Source of the DNA: Torymus aiolomorphi
Taxonomy: Eukaryota; Arthropoda; Insecta; Hymenoptera; Torymidae
Length of the DNA stretch: 64,000 nt
Direction: 5' to 3'
NCBI GenBank assembly: GCA_036365515.1
Contig: CM070873.1
Location: 213,265,376-213,329,375, forward strand
The first letter of the stretch is position 1; each line of letters begins with the position of its first letter. Made by a program: the position numbers and the translations under genes. Below the pieces are notes generated by a model that was given only the letters and a program-made list of their open reading frames with translations, ran no database searches and had not been told where the DNA came from. Of this stretch, positions 1 to 10,435 are shown one piece after another.

Positions 1-724
1 CTATAGTTGTAGATACTTACATCGTGCACTGACAGAAAAACAAAAATATGAAAAATTTGTATGTTGTCTGGTAAACTGACAATAACTGACCATGTACTAT
101 AAACCCAAACTTTTAATTTTTCAATAATAAATTTAATTATAATAATGTAATAAATTGTTGCAAAAATAATAAATTTTGTTATTAAAAATGAATTAAAGGG
201 ATCATCAAATTAATTTTCAGGAAGCTACGGGCCAATGAATTGGCAGCGGTTTTTTTAATATGAAAGAGCCCGAAGGTTATACTGCATTTAGCTTCACCAA
301 AGATTGTATATATCGAATTGTTTACAAATCACTAATCCAGTGATAATTATATTCAAAAGATATACTGAATAAAGTATTAACCTGTCATTGCGGCGAAGTA
401 TTTTACTTATAGTTGTAAGGTTAAAACTGCAAACCGGATGCCGGAAAAAAAGACTAAAATTCTGAAAGGAAAACGGACATAAAAAAATTCAGTTGTCTAT
501 ATCTTTTAAACAAGATAATCTTATTAAATAAAATCTTTTGATTTGAGTAGAGCAATGAAATAGCTTTCGATTAAGAGTAATATGTTATATAGTTAAAACT
601 AACGTAATAGGTATATAGGCGCATTGAATTTCTCACACACCAATTTCAATGTATATGTAGTGCGGGTCGTTCCTTCAGGCTTCTTCTATACTTGCCTTCG
701 GAGCGCGCCCGCGCTCCTTGATGT
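1..724. other. AT-rich non-coding stretch, no gene seen
   Basis: I find no coding region here. Positions about 372-425 resemble the start of the tandem unit found downstream (a stretch containing 'gcggcgaagtatt' and an ATTAACCTG-like lead), so a diverged partial copy lies here. A GC-richer patch at about 655-720 stands out from the AT-rich surroundings but matches nothing I recognise. Confidence 0.5.
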
Positions 725-2720
725 TCACAGGTCTAATGGTAATATATTATATATGGACGAACTCAGAAGTAAACATTTTTACCACTAAGAATCATTTTTC
801 TAAAACATAAATACAGTTTTCAACCAAATTTAGAAAAATTTAGAAAAATGTTTCTCGTACAGTTTGGAGGTTATAAAAATTGATTTGACAATACTCTTCA
901 TTTTTCCCTAATCTACATTCAATTAGATGTAAGTACAAACAAAAATCATCCGAATCGGTGGTTTCTGTCTGGAGTAACTTTTTTTCTAAATCCAAATAAT
1001 AAGCTAATCGGTAAAAAGTTTTAGGTTATGGTCATTAAAAGTTTTTAATGTTACAGATCACTTATTTTGTCATAAATACCTTACAAAGTCATAGTGCATT
1101 ACAGATTATCGTATTAACCTGACTTTGCGGCGAAGTATTCCACGTAGAGTTGTTAGGTTATGTTTCTTAGGTGTAGAGGTTATATATTATACATAGATGA
1201 ACGCAGGAGGCAACATTATTCCCAAAATGAATCATTTTTCTAAAACTTAAATACGGTTTCCTACAAAATTTTGATAAATACGTATGTTTCTTGTAGAGTT
1301 TGGAGGTTATAATAATTGATTTGACAATACTCTTTATTTTTCCCCTAATCTACATTCAATTAGCTGTAAGTAAAAACAAAAATCATCCGAATCGGTGGTT
1401 CCTGTCTGGAATAACTTTTTTCTAAATCGAATTAATAAGCTAATCGGTAAAAAGTATTAGGTTATGGTAATTAAAAGTTATTAATGTTACAGATCACTTA
1501 ATTTTTCATAACTACCTCACAAAGTCATAGTGCATGACAGATTAACATGTCTTTGCGGCGAAGTATTCCACGTAGAGCTGTTAGGTTATGTTTCTTAGGT
1601 GTAGAGGTTATATATTATACATAGATGAACGCAGGAGGCAACATTATTCCCAAAATGAATTATTTTTCTAAAACTTAAATACGGTTTCCTACAAAATTTT
1701 GATAAATACGTATGTTTCTTGTAGAGTTTGGAGGTTATAATAATTGATTTGACAATACTCTTTATTTTTCCCCTAATCTACATTCAATTAGCTGTAAGTA
1801 AAAACAAAAATCATCCGAATCGGTGGTTCCTGTCTGGAATAACTTTTTTCTAAATCGAATTAATAAGCTAATCGGTAAAAAGTATTAGGATATGATCATT
1901 AAAAGTTTTTAATATTACAGATCACTTAATTTTTCATAACTAACTTACAAAGTCATAGTGCATTATAGATTATCATATTAACATGTCTTTGCGGCGAAGT
2001 ATTCAACGTAGTTGTTAGGTTATGGTACAAAGGTGTAGGGGTTATATATTATACATGGAGGAACTCAGGGGGCAACATTTTTTCAAAAAAGAATCATTTT
2101 TCTAAAACTTAAATACGGTTTCCTATAAAATTTTGAAAAATACCTATGTTTCTTGTAGAGTTTGGAGGTTATAATAATTGATTTGACAATACTCTTTATT
2201 TTTTCCCTAATCTACATTCAATTAGCTATAAGTACAAACAAAAATCATCCGAATCGGTGGTTTCTGTGTGGAATTACTTTTTTTCTAAATAAAAATAATA
2301 AGCTAATTTGTAAAATAGTTTAGGTTATGGTCATTATAAGTTTTTAATGTTGCAGATCACTTATTTTGTCATAAATACCTTACAAAGTCATAGTTCATTA
2401 CAGATTATCGTATTAACCTGACTTTGCGGTGAAGTATTCATCTGCAAGGTGTTTAGGTTATGGTTCACAGGTTTAGGGATTATATATTATACATGGATGA
2501 ACTCAGGAGGCAACATATTTCCCAAAAAGAAACATTTTTCTGAAACTTAAATACGGTTTCCTACAAAATTTTGAAAAATACCTATGTTTCTTGTTGAATT
2601 TGGAGGTTATAAAAATTTATTTAACAATTTTCTTTATTTTTCCTCTAATCTACATTTAATTTGCTATAAGTAGAAACAAAAATCATCCAAATTGGTGGCT
2701 TCTGTGTGGAGTTATTTTAT
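725..2720. repeat. Tandem repeat, about 5 copies of a 430-440 bp unit
   Basis: The same ordered landmarks recur: 'gcggcgaagtattc', then 'ggttatatattatac', 'aaacttaaatacggtttcc', 'gaggttataataattg' and 'catccgaatcggtgg'. The landmark near 'aacatt..cccaaaa..gaatcattttt' falls at about 774, 1212, 1642, 2073 and 2512, giving spacings of 430-440 bp. Copies 2 and 3 (about 1130-1990) are nearly identical and the outer ones more diverged, which suggests recent local amplification in the middle. The array ends at the truncated end of the pogo-like transposon. No ORF is conserved between copies, so it looks like a satellite-type repeat. Confidence 0.85.
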
Positions 2721-2741
2721 TTTGAAAAGAAAAATCGGGTT

Positions 2742-3412
2742 TTAGCCCACTGTGCGCCGTGTGCCCTTCCAGGTGATCACTCGGCCAATTTTCGTTGGAA
2801 CGGTAGAAAATCCCGATTCGTCTATATTGTAGGCGTGCGTAGCCGGAAAATGATGCTCATCGTACATCGCGTCGAGTTGGTCGAAAAACTTCTGCACATT
2901 GGTTTTGCAGAAAACCTTTACGCGATTCAATGATGTTTGCTCCGGGGTGCGTAAAGTCAATTGAGGGTGTCGGCGCCTGAATTTTTTGTACCATTCCATG
3001 CCCGCTTTTTCATCCTTGTTCCAACTGTTGAAGAAATCAACGCCAAGCTTCACAGCAAACTGATATGCCAACTCACGTGCCTCATTTATGCCACAAGTCC
3101 GTAGTGAGCGGAACATTTCAAAATGTATGTGACCAAGTTGTTCTCCTGGGCTGTCGAGAAGACCTGATTCGATGGCACGTGCTTGTTACATGCTCGAAGA
3201 AAATCCAATAAAGCATCATCTTCGATGGTTTCGATGTCTTCGAAATGTTCTTCCATTTTCTTCACGTAGCGTTGAAGAGTGGTTCGGAAAATCGCATACA
3301 TTGCGGCAGTCGATTTTATGGGCAGCCTATCCACAGAATAACGTTTAATCGCAACAAGCAACACATTAAAATCCATACCGGACGATTTTTTCGATTTATC
3401 TTTGGACGACAT
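2742..3412 (-). pseudogene. pogo/jerky-like (Tc1-mariner superfamily) transposase, 3' truncated and frameshifted
   Basis: Two overlapping minus-strand ORFs make one broken transposase. The first (ATG at 3412; an upstream in-frame ATG lies at 3436) is lysine-rich at the start and carries a helix-turn-helix of the psq/CENP-B type (KSTAAMYAIFRTTLQRYVKK). Near 3115 the frame shifts and the sequence continues with the second DNA-binding segment (WYKKFRRRHPQL) and the start of the DDE catalytic domain, where NIDESG holds the first catalytic aspartate. The protein stops at 2742, so the remaining acidic residues are missing and the gene cannot be active. The cut is exactly where the tandem array begins. 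The HTH plus 'NIDESG' combination is typical of pogo/Tigger/jerky families; the exact family is not certain. Confidence 0.85.
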
Positions 3413-3581
3413 GACTAAAAAAATCGAAAAATACATGAAAACACCATTAATATTTTAATGTAAAAGAAATACATGGGAACATAAAAAATTATCAACATAC
3501 GTATATTTCATCAGGTATTGTTAACTAAGTAGTTAGGTTCAATCAACGATGATATTTCACCATTTTTCAAAAAAAAAACGG

Positions 3582-3988
3582 GTGCCCACAACCGAACTAA
3601 TTTCGGTGCCCACAACCGAACTTGCCAGATATCTTAAGAAGTGGTGAAAAGAAATTTTTGGTGTCAACATATTAGTTGCAATCGATATTGCATCACAAAG
3701 TAGGAGTAAATTCCTACTGAATAAATATGTGTTACACTTACCTTCATTGATTCACTTCGATTCCTAATACTATTGAAAAAGTTTAAATAAATTTTTGTGA
3801 TTTTTTTTCAAGCACAGAAAAATTAGTTTACTCACAGCACAAAGCAGACGCGTTTGTTCGCTTCAATATTTGGCATAAAAAAACGTGCTGCCATAATACA
3901 TAAATGACATTTCTTAGAAAAAGCTCATCTGCTTTCTGTCAACAGAAACACAGGAGTGTCCACAACCGAACCGTGCCCACAACCGAAC
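3582..3988. repeat. Two doublets of a 16-bp motif (gtgcccacaaccgaac) upstream of the pogo-like transposase
   Basis: The motif gtgcccacaaccgaac occurs at 3582-3597, 3606-3621 and 3973-3988, with a one-base variant at 3956-3971. The two doublets bracket about 400 bp just upstream of the transposase start. The outer doublet abuts the gypsy sequence that begins near 4000. This is where terminal or subterminal transposase-binding sites of a pogo-like element would lie, but the opposite element end is missing, so that role is inference. Confidence 0.6.
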
Positions 3989-4002
3989 CTCTTACCCTAC
4001 TA

Positions 4003-4835
4003 CCCCTAGTAAGGCGTTTGAAGTCCTAGAGATGGATATCGTAGGGCCCTTACCTGTAACTACAGCCGGGAATAAATATATATTAACCCTCCAGTGCAAC
4101 CTAACTAAATATTCTGATGCCCTTCCTATTTCCGATATGACCGCTAAGATGGTTGCCGCCACGTTAGTTCACGATTTCATTACTAGGTTTGGTTGTCCCG
4201 AAGCCATAAAAACTGATCAGGGTAGTAATTTTCAGAGTAGGTTAATGCAAAGGGTAGCAAAAATATTTAAAATTAAACAATTAAGATCGACCTTCTTCCA
4301 TCCCCAAGCAATGGGTTCCCTAGAAAGAAGTCATCATTCATTAATAGAGTATTTAAAAATGTACACCGATAAAACCGACTGGGACATGTGGACTAAAATG
4401 GCTATGTTTTCCTACAATACGTCGGTACACTCAGCGTACGGTTTTACCCCCCACGAGTTAATTTTTGGTCAGAAAGCGCGATTACCCTCCGAATTTGAAA
4501 CAAGAGCCGTAGAGAAAACATACGAAATGTATTTAGACGAACTAATATTTAAGTTAAACGATACTCAGAGAATGGCGAACGCGCGGTTATTAGAAGCGAT
4601 GGAACGATCAAAGCGATACTACGATCAAAAACTAAACGCGAAAGATTTCAGGGTCGGAGAGGAAGTATATTTATTGAAAGAGCCGCGAATAGGTAAATTT
4701 GATGAGCAATACCCGGGCCGGTATAAGGTAATAGAATTGATAGGCGATAGAAACGCGAGAATAGATTTAGGAAATAACAAAACTAAAATAGTTCATATTG
4801 ACAAATTAAAACATGCATGCTTACGACCGAACTAA
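4003..4835 (+). pseudogene. Ty3/gypsy integrase, 5'-truncated copy 1
   Basis: One open frame holds the integrase core and C-terminal domain of a Ty3/gypsy polyprotein. The catalytic triad is visible: D in MDIVGPL, D in KTDQGSNF and E in GSLERSHH. The wording around the glutamate is typical of the gypsy/17.6/297 group. The C-terminal part (GEEVYLL, GRYKVIELIGDRNARI) is the usual DNA-binding tail. The reading frame is already open upstream of the first ATG (4032) and matches copy 2 at 10899-11731 closely, so this is a fragment: the zinc finger, RT and RNase H are gone where the pogo-like element adjoins at about 4000. Unlike copy 2, this part has no internal stop. Confidence 0.93.
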
Positions 4836-5608
4836 CAATTCGCCCCGATCTCTATTATTATGCGACATGTATATTTTGCAATTAAATTATGTATTTTGCG
4901 GTATTTATTTTGTACGCGACTTGTACGCGAATTGTGAATTCATGTAATTTGTTTGTAATAAAATAAAAGAATGATAAAAATAATATGGGTCATAGGAGAG
5001 ATGGCCAGGGCTTGTTTTAGAGTTAGAATCCAGAATGTTCTAAATAATCCCTTGCTTTGTGCCCTGGAGATGGGAAACCGGAAGTACTCCTGATACATTA
5101 TATCAGGATGGGTCCCGGCGAGCCATAGGAAGCATCTCACGGAAGGGAGCGATGGCAGGGGCTCCCTTTACCCTAAAAAAAAAAAAAAAAATTAAATTAA
5201 AATTATTTATTGAAAATTTACCGTTAAAAATTAAAACAAAACAAAAAATAAATTATTGAAAAAGGAATGAAATTGGTCACCTTTAAAAAGAAATAAAAAT
5301 TATTAATCCCTTCACCCTTAAAAATTAAATTTATTTAAAATAAAAGCGCGTTTCATTGCAAATTTACCCTTAAAACTAATAATTAAACCCGCGTTTCATT
5401 GTAGATTCACCCTCGACCTTTAAATTTAAACAAATTATTGCGAGACTCCTATCCGGGGTTGTCTGTTAGGATCTTAAGACAATTTTCGTCTTGGCATCTT
5501 TGGGTTGCGATACTCATTATCAGGGTTGGTCGCGTATAATACCGCGGTATTATACACGACACGATAATGGTATAATACATAGTATAATACCGTCGTCATT
5601 TTGCTCTG
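4836..5608 (+). mobile_element. 3' non-coding tail of gypsy copy 1
   Basis: After the pol stop there is an AT-rich stretch, then a conserved block at 4985-5175 (from 'cataggagagatggccaggg' to 'ggagcgatgg...ggctccc') that recurs at 11877-12057 behind copy 2. It holds a short hairpin, cctgata-cattat-atcagg. From about 5280 degenerate runs of 'ttcacccttaaaa..ttaaa' repeat, as they do behind copy 2 (12160-12260 and 20440-20830). No coding capacity. Confidence 0.75.
5534..5555. repeat. 22-bp perfect palindrome with flanking GTATAATAC repeats
   Basis: The segment reads identically on both strands and is centred on CCGCGG. GTATAATAC-type words recur just downstream (about 5569-5593). It lies between the gypsy tail and the LTR-like unit. 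Confidence 0.85.
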
Positions 5609-6541
5609 CTATGAACTGCGTTCGTGTGAACGAGTAGCAGGATATTTAGGATCAGTCTACAATGATAATTTCGAATATAAAATATTGATTTCAAAATAAT
5701 ATCAAATAAATCAATCAATTAAATACCAAACGTATTGAAACGTATTTCCATAGAATAAAAACCTGTGGAAGATTTTAACAATAAAATCATTAATTTGTTT
5801 CAGATAAATTATAACAACCGTTCCGTAAATAAATAGTAAATAAACAATAAACGAATTTACGATAACGCAAATGGAAATAAATGACTAACGACAAATACTA
5901 ATTCCGTATGTAATTGAATTTGATAATTAATAGCTTACGATTCAAATAAATAAATAACAATTAATCTAGGCATTAATAATAATAATTAGGAGTCTATTAA
6001 TATTATTATTAAATAAATTATAACAGGATAAAACTCGCTCAGGGAAACGCTCTTCTCTTTTCTAGGAAATACTTATCATCTTTAATTCCAGGAATTGTTT
6101 ACTACATTTTTCCCAAGAAATCATCAACGGAAATTCGGGGAATATTCTATTTTTAGAACTCAAGGACGCAATTAAAGGAAAACAAAGGAACCAGATAAAT
6201 CCAGATATCCCCCACTCTCGAAGATAAAAGCAGTTAAGCCACACTCACACTCGAGAGAAAACCCAGAAAACTAGAATTCTCCAGCGGAACTCCTCCCACT
6301 TGAGAGGGGGAAACAGCTCTGATTGGTCTTTGCTCCCACTACTAGATTTTCCCGAGGACTATAAAAGGAAGAGAAATCAAGCTGAAAGCTCAGTCGCTAC
6401 GGAGCGCATGAGAAGCTCCGTAGTTTAGTTGCACTAGTGCAAGCGCCCTTATCACGTCCTAGTGTCAGTCGCCATTATACTCGACGTTACCTTGAATTGT
6501 AGCGCTTCATCGAACAACGAACCCACAATCTTATTGGTCAA
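5609..6541. repeat. LTR-like repeat unit, copy 1
   Basis: This 933-bp segment is present again at 20968-23346, where it is expanded only by two later insertions. The shared part starts 'atgaactgcgttcg' and ends 'cttattggtcaac'; sequence outside differs completely. The interior looks like a pol II promoter: an inverted CCAAT box (attgg, about 6323) and a TATA box (tataaaagg, 6360-6368) followed by a GC-richer leader. It begins with TG just inside the left edge and has CA near the right edge, so an LTR is the best reading. I see no matching target duplication here, so a solo LTR is plausible but unproved. Confidence 0.65.
6360..6368 (+). promoter_or_regulatory. TATA box in LTR-like unit
   Basis: tataaaagg, preceded about 35 bp upstream by an inverted CCAAT motif. 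Both are conserved in the second copy (TATA at 22632-22640). Transcription would run on the plus strand. Confidence 0.6.
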
Positions 6542-6559
6542 CACTTGGACTTTTAAAAT

Positions 6560-6612
6560 TTTGATTATACCTGAAGAGGGACAAAAATAAAATTGTCCGA
6601 AACATCGACGGA
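6560..6612 (+). ncRNA. Hammerhead-ribozyme-like motif (candidate)
   Basis: CTGAAGA is followed by a 6-bp hairpin (GGACAA, 8-nt loop, TTGTCC) and then GAAAC. This has the order and spacing of the hammerhead core: CUGANGA, stem II, GAAA. Stem I and the cleavage-site helix are weak here, so activity is doubtful. Such motifs are known in Penelope-like elements and retrozymes, and a related one lies at 10155-10195. Confidence 0.4.
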
Positions 6613-6902
6613 TAAAAAGAAAAAAATGGTGTTGTTTTATTAATCACCTTTTAATTAATAACACCGGAGTGGTAGTAAATTTGGCCATTAGCTTCAAGAT
6701 TTTGGATATTAGAAGAAATCTACCATTAGCTGCATTATACAAAAATAGTGAATTGCTGTCGAATTTCGGTCATGGAATAGTCACTTTACTAGAAGCAGAA
6801 GTGGGAAATGGTCACAAGACGATTCCACTGGATTTCGAATTCCACAATATGGTTTATTTAATTTTTATAATAAATACTGTGTGTGAATTTAATTATTTTT
6901 TT

Positions 6903-6944
6903 ATCCTTATATAAGGATTTATATAAGTATATACTTATATAAAT
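6903..6944. repeat. Two adjacent perfect AT-rich palindromes
   Basis: atccttatataaggat (6903-6918) is a perfect 16-bp palindrome. It is followed at once by a perfect 28-bp palindrome at 6917-6944 built of ttatataag and its complement. The two share the same TTATATAAG-type core. Confidence 0.85.
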
Positions 6945-7194
6945 AATGTTTTTTGATATTTTATAACACATTTAAGTAAATAACGTTTTCCTATCAGAAG
7001 TCTATAAAAAAGGCAAAAAACAAGAAAATCAATTTTCTCGTCATTTTAAAGATAGTAAGCTCTTTCAGCGGTTTATTTAAAATTTTTTAAATTATTGATC
7101 CAAATTATAGTTTTTTTAGGTTCGAAATAACATATATAATCAAAAAATTCAATAAAAAAAATTTGATTTTTTCAAAATTTTTAGGTGTAAGACC

Positions 7195-9573
7195 GCCTTA
7201 AGCCTGTTCATAACCTTAAAATATCCGATAATACAAAAGTTGATGCCGAAAAGCAAGACAGAATTGATAAAGTAATCGAATCATTAAACATGGAAGGTTT
7301 GAATCAATTAGAACGCGATAGTAAAATTAGTGTCCTACTTCCCCTGTCAGTTTCATTTGCCAGAAGATAAACTTAGCAAAACCTCTAAGATCACTCATAA
7401 AATACCAACCACGGGTAATATACCTATTAATATCAAACAATATCGTTACCCACCTCATTTACGCGACGCAGTTCGACAGTAAGTCCAAGATTTAATCGAT
7501 AATGACGTAGTTGAGGAGTCTGAGTCACCTTACAATTCACCCCTATGGATAGTACCGAAAAAACCAGATTCTCAGGGTAACAAAAGATGGCGATTAGTAG
7601 TTGATTTTATGGCTCTAAATGAAAAAACTATTGCCTCCGCGTATCCCCGTCCTAACATTACTGAAATCCTTGATCAGCTAGGTAGAAGTAAATATTTCTC
7701 AACCATTGATTTGGCTTCAGGGTTCCATCATGTACCAATTGACCCAGCGGATGCCCCTAAAACAGCGTTCTCAACCCCTTTTCAATACTTACAATACAAG
7801 CGAATGCCAATGGGATTAAAGGGTGCCCCCGCTACCTTCCAATCTCTAATGGACAAGGTTCTTAGCGGGCTGCAGGGCATAGAATTATTCGTTTATATGG
7901 ATGATATAGTGGTATACGCAGAATCTTTACAGAAACATACACAGAAATTAAGAAAGCTTTTCGGCAGATAAAAACCGCTGGTCTTACTCTGCAGCCTGAG
8001 AAGTGCCTTTTCCTGAAAAAAAGAGGTCACCTACCTCGGTCACATTATATCGGAGAAGGGCGTCAAACCAGATCCGCGAAAAACTGAGGCCGTGTCAGAA
8101 TTTCCGCGACCAAGAAATGCTAAAAATATCAAACGCTTCCTAGGTTTAGCCGGGTACTACAGAAGGTTCATTCCGGATTTCGCGAAAATTGCCAAGCCAC
8201 TTAACTTCCTTTTACAAAAAGCGCGAGTATTCGCATGGACGGGTACGCAGGAGGAGGCTTTTAATAGACTTAAATCTATACTTTGTTCCGAGCTGCTATT
8301 ACAATTCCCCAATTTTAAAAAACCGCTTGTTGTTACCACAGACGCATCAGATTACGCTTTTGGCGCTGTCCTTAGCTAGGGCCCTATCGGTAAAGATCTG
8401 CCAATCGCGTACGCCTCGAGAACATTGATAAATGCGGAAATAAATTATACAACCACCGAAAAGGAACTTTTGGCAATAATTTATGCAGTAAAATAATTTA
8501 GACCCTACTTATACGGAACTAAATTCACCCTTGTGACCGATCATAAACCGTTATTATGACTTCATAAATTAAAGGATCCCACTGCAGGCGTAGCGCGATG
8601 GAAAATTCTTTTAAGAGAGTATGAGTATGAAATAGTTCACAAGGCCGGGAAAATCAATATGAACGCGGACGCACTTTCAAGCAACCCCGCACCCACCCAA
8701 TCTGTTACTGTACCATCACTTCTCAACCCGGAAGAACTGTTCCCGGAGACAAATATCGAAAAAATGTTCCTTCTCACTAAGTCAGATACTAAGTCTCCGG
8801 AGCAATCTCCTGAAGGGGACAGGGATCCCGAATTAACTCACACTCTGACAAGAATGAACAATGGACTGACAGACGATTACGGACCCATCGCATTACACCA
8901 CACTACAATACCACACATTAGCCCTGATCAAAGGATTAATAACAGTAACACTGATAATAACAAATTGATCACGAGAACCGTGATCGCCCTAGAGCATAGG
9001 GATAATAGTTTAGAACGACCGGTTGCGGAGGCCGCACCTGAAGCCCTCGAAAGAGAAGGATTTAGCATTGAACTGGTCATGGGTAGCATACCGATGCCCT
9101 CGCAAGAGGAGGTTAGGACTAAAGTCATACAATATACGACTGGAACTCTCGGGTACAATGAGAGCCGGGACAGTGGACCGGATGCGGAGGACGAACCGAT
9201 GCTCTTATGGCTCCCGGGAAGGTTAAAGCCGGGGATTCAAAAGGAAAATTCCTATCAAGAAATCCCGTCTGGCATTATTGGGTGGTCAGAAAAGAACCCG
9301 GTTAGAGGATGTACAACCGATGCTCCTGGAGGTCATGAGAAGGTTAGGGCCGGGGACCCAAAAGGAAAATTCCTATCAAGAAATCCTGTCAGGCAAAGTA
9401 GGGATAAAATAATACATACAAATAACAACACAACTAACAAACATTATACCAACACCCACACACTAATCACACACACGTCTTCCCCGGGTCGAGCCGAACT
9501 CCCTCCCCGGACGGCAGACGTACACATCATCACCGGGACGAGCCGCACAACGCGCGCTCTCCGGACACACTAA
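7195..9573 (+). pseudogene. Ty3/gypsy pol copy 2: reverse transcriptase, RNase H and linker, degraded
   Basis: Translation from about 7200 gives the start of a gypsy pol. The RT region includes SPYNSPLWIVPKK, RWRLVVDF, the palm motif STIDLASGFHHVPI and the catalytic YMDDIVVYA box. RNase H follows, with TTDASDYAFGAVLS, TTEKELLAI, VTDHKPL and the GKINMNADALS tail typical of Ty3/gypsy. Breaks: an in-frame stop near 7481, frameshifts near 7965 and 8025, and three stops inside RNase H (about 8377, 8494, 8558). After about 8690 comes a 290-residue linker of low conservation. Gag and protease are missing at the 5' side. The element cannot encode a working polyprotein as it stands. Confidence 0.93.
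9195..9396 (+). repeat. Internal direct duplication, 122-bp offset, in the gypsy linker
   Basis: The stretch at 9195-9275 recurs at 9317-9396; both contain an identical 'aaggaaaattcctatcaaga'. The offset of 122 bp is not a multiple of three, so the two copies are read in different frames. Confidence 0.8.
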
Positions 9574-10058
9574 CCACACACGCACGCACGCCATCGACGA
9601 CCACAACAGACAGTTCCCGTATCCCGGAAAAGGACCCAAGAACTCAAGTTACAAGACAGAAGACCCCACGATCCCAGAAAATGAGGCAGAGATATCCAAG
9701 ACCTCAGTTGACCCAACAAAAGAACCCTTATACCTCAGAGGAAGAGGAACATGTCCCAACACCTCAGATAATGAGGAGGAGTGTCCTAAGATAATTAAAG
9801 TCAATTCATGTACCATACGACCCCACGTAGACGATATAGAACGCATTTTATTAATAGCACCCGTCGAATACTCGCGAGATCAGCTCTTGATGAGACGCGA
9901 TAACGTAGCACACTTCATGTCCGTCGATTGCGAAATAAGTACCCCTATTTGTCAACAGCTAGTAGATTTAGAGATGATAAATATTGAGAAATTAAAGACA
10001 GAATCCATTGGTGTAGGCGCAATAGTGCAAACATGTTTATCGAACGGGAAAATTATAT
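9574..10058 (+). pseudogene. Gypsy copy 2 linker between RNase H and integrase, part 1
   Basis: This segment carries gypsy pol toward the integrase but in changing frames. A stretch at about 9800-10058 reads openly and leads directly into the sequence at 10449 once the 377-bp insert (10059-10435) is set aside. It is not conserved enough to assign domains. Confidence 0.6.
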
Positions 10059-10435
10059 CCAAATTTGTTTCGTTGATCACTCATTTTCCAAATATTTAGA
10101 TAAGGTAATATCGATGTTAATGAGTTCAAGATGATATAGTTTTTATTTGTGCAACGTTTCGGTAGCTGATTCGCTATCCTTATCAAGCACTAAAGATTTC
10201 TGTTAAATAATTAACACCGTCATATACAAAATACTACATGCATTCTTCGTTCTGATTTTTTAGGTAAAAACAATCTAAATGTTAACGAAAACATTTCCAC
10301 CTTCGTAAATCGAATAAATTAGGACGACACAGTAATAAATTAATAAAAATAACACAACAATTTAATAAATTAACACAGAAGAGAAGCAAAGACAGACAAA
10401 GTAAATAAAAGGAACGTAAACAAGTCAAAATTCAA
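10059..10435 (-). mobile_element. 377-bp Penelope-like fragment with hammerhead-like motif, 13-bp target duplication
   Basis: gggaaaattatat stands at 10046-10058 and again at 10436-10448, flanking a segment that interrupts the gypsy reading frame. This is a clear insertion with a 13-bp duplication. On the minus strand, positions about 10200-10150 read GTGC, a degenerate core TTGATAAG, a stem (GGATAGC/GCTACC), GAAAC GTT, then GCAC. That is the layout of the minimal hammerhead ribozymes of Penelope-like elements: GTGC/GCAC form stem I and GAAACGTT the tiny stem III. Two core positions deviate, so this copy is probably inactive. No RT is present. Confidence 0.65.

Larger units (their letters stand above)
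6542..7194. other. AT-rich spacer, no gene recognised
   Basis: This lies between the LTR-like unit and the second gypsy pol. It contains the hammerhead-like motif and two adjacent perfect palindromes. An 81-codon open frame at 6669-6914 matches nothing I know and has no supporting context. Confidence 0.5.

Noticed and set aside
4985..5175. Possible structural RNA in the conserved gypsy 3' block
   Set aside because: Only one 7-bp hairpin is evident and the block is explained by shared ancestry of two gypsy copies.
6062..6244. 60-codon minus-strand ORF conserved at 22334-22522
   Set aside because: Its conservation is explained by the DNA repeat in which it lies; no protein feature.
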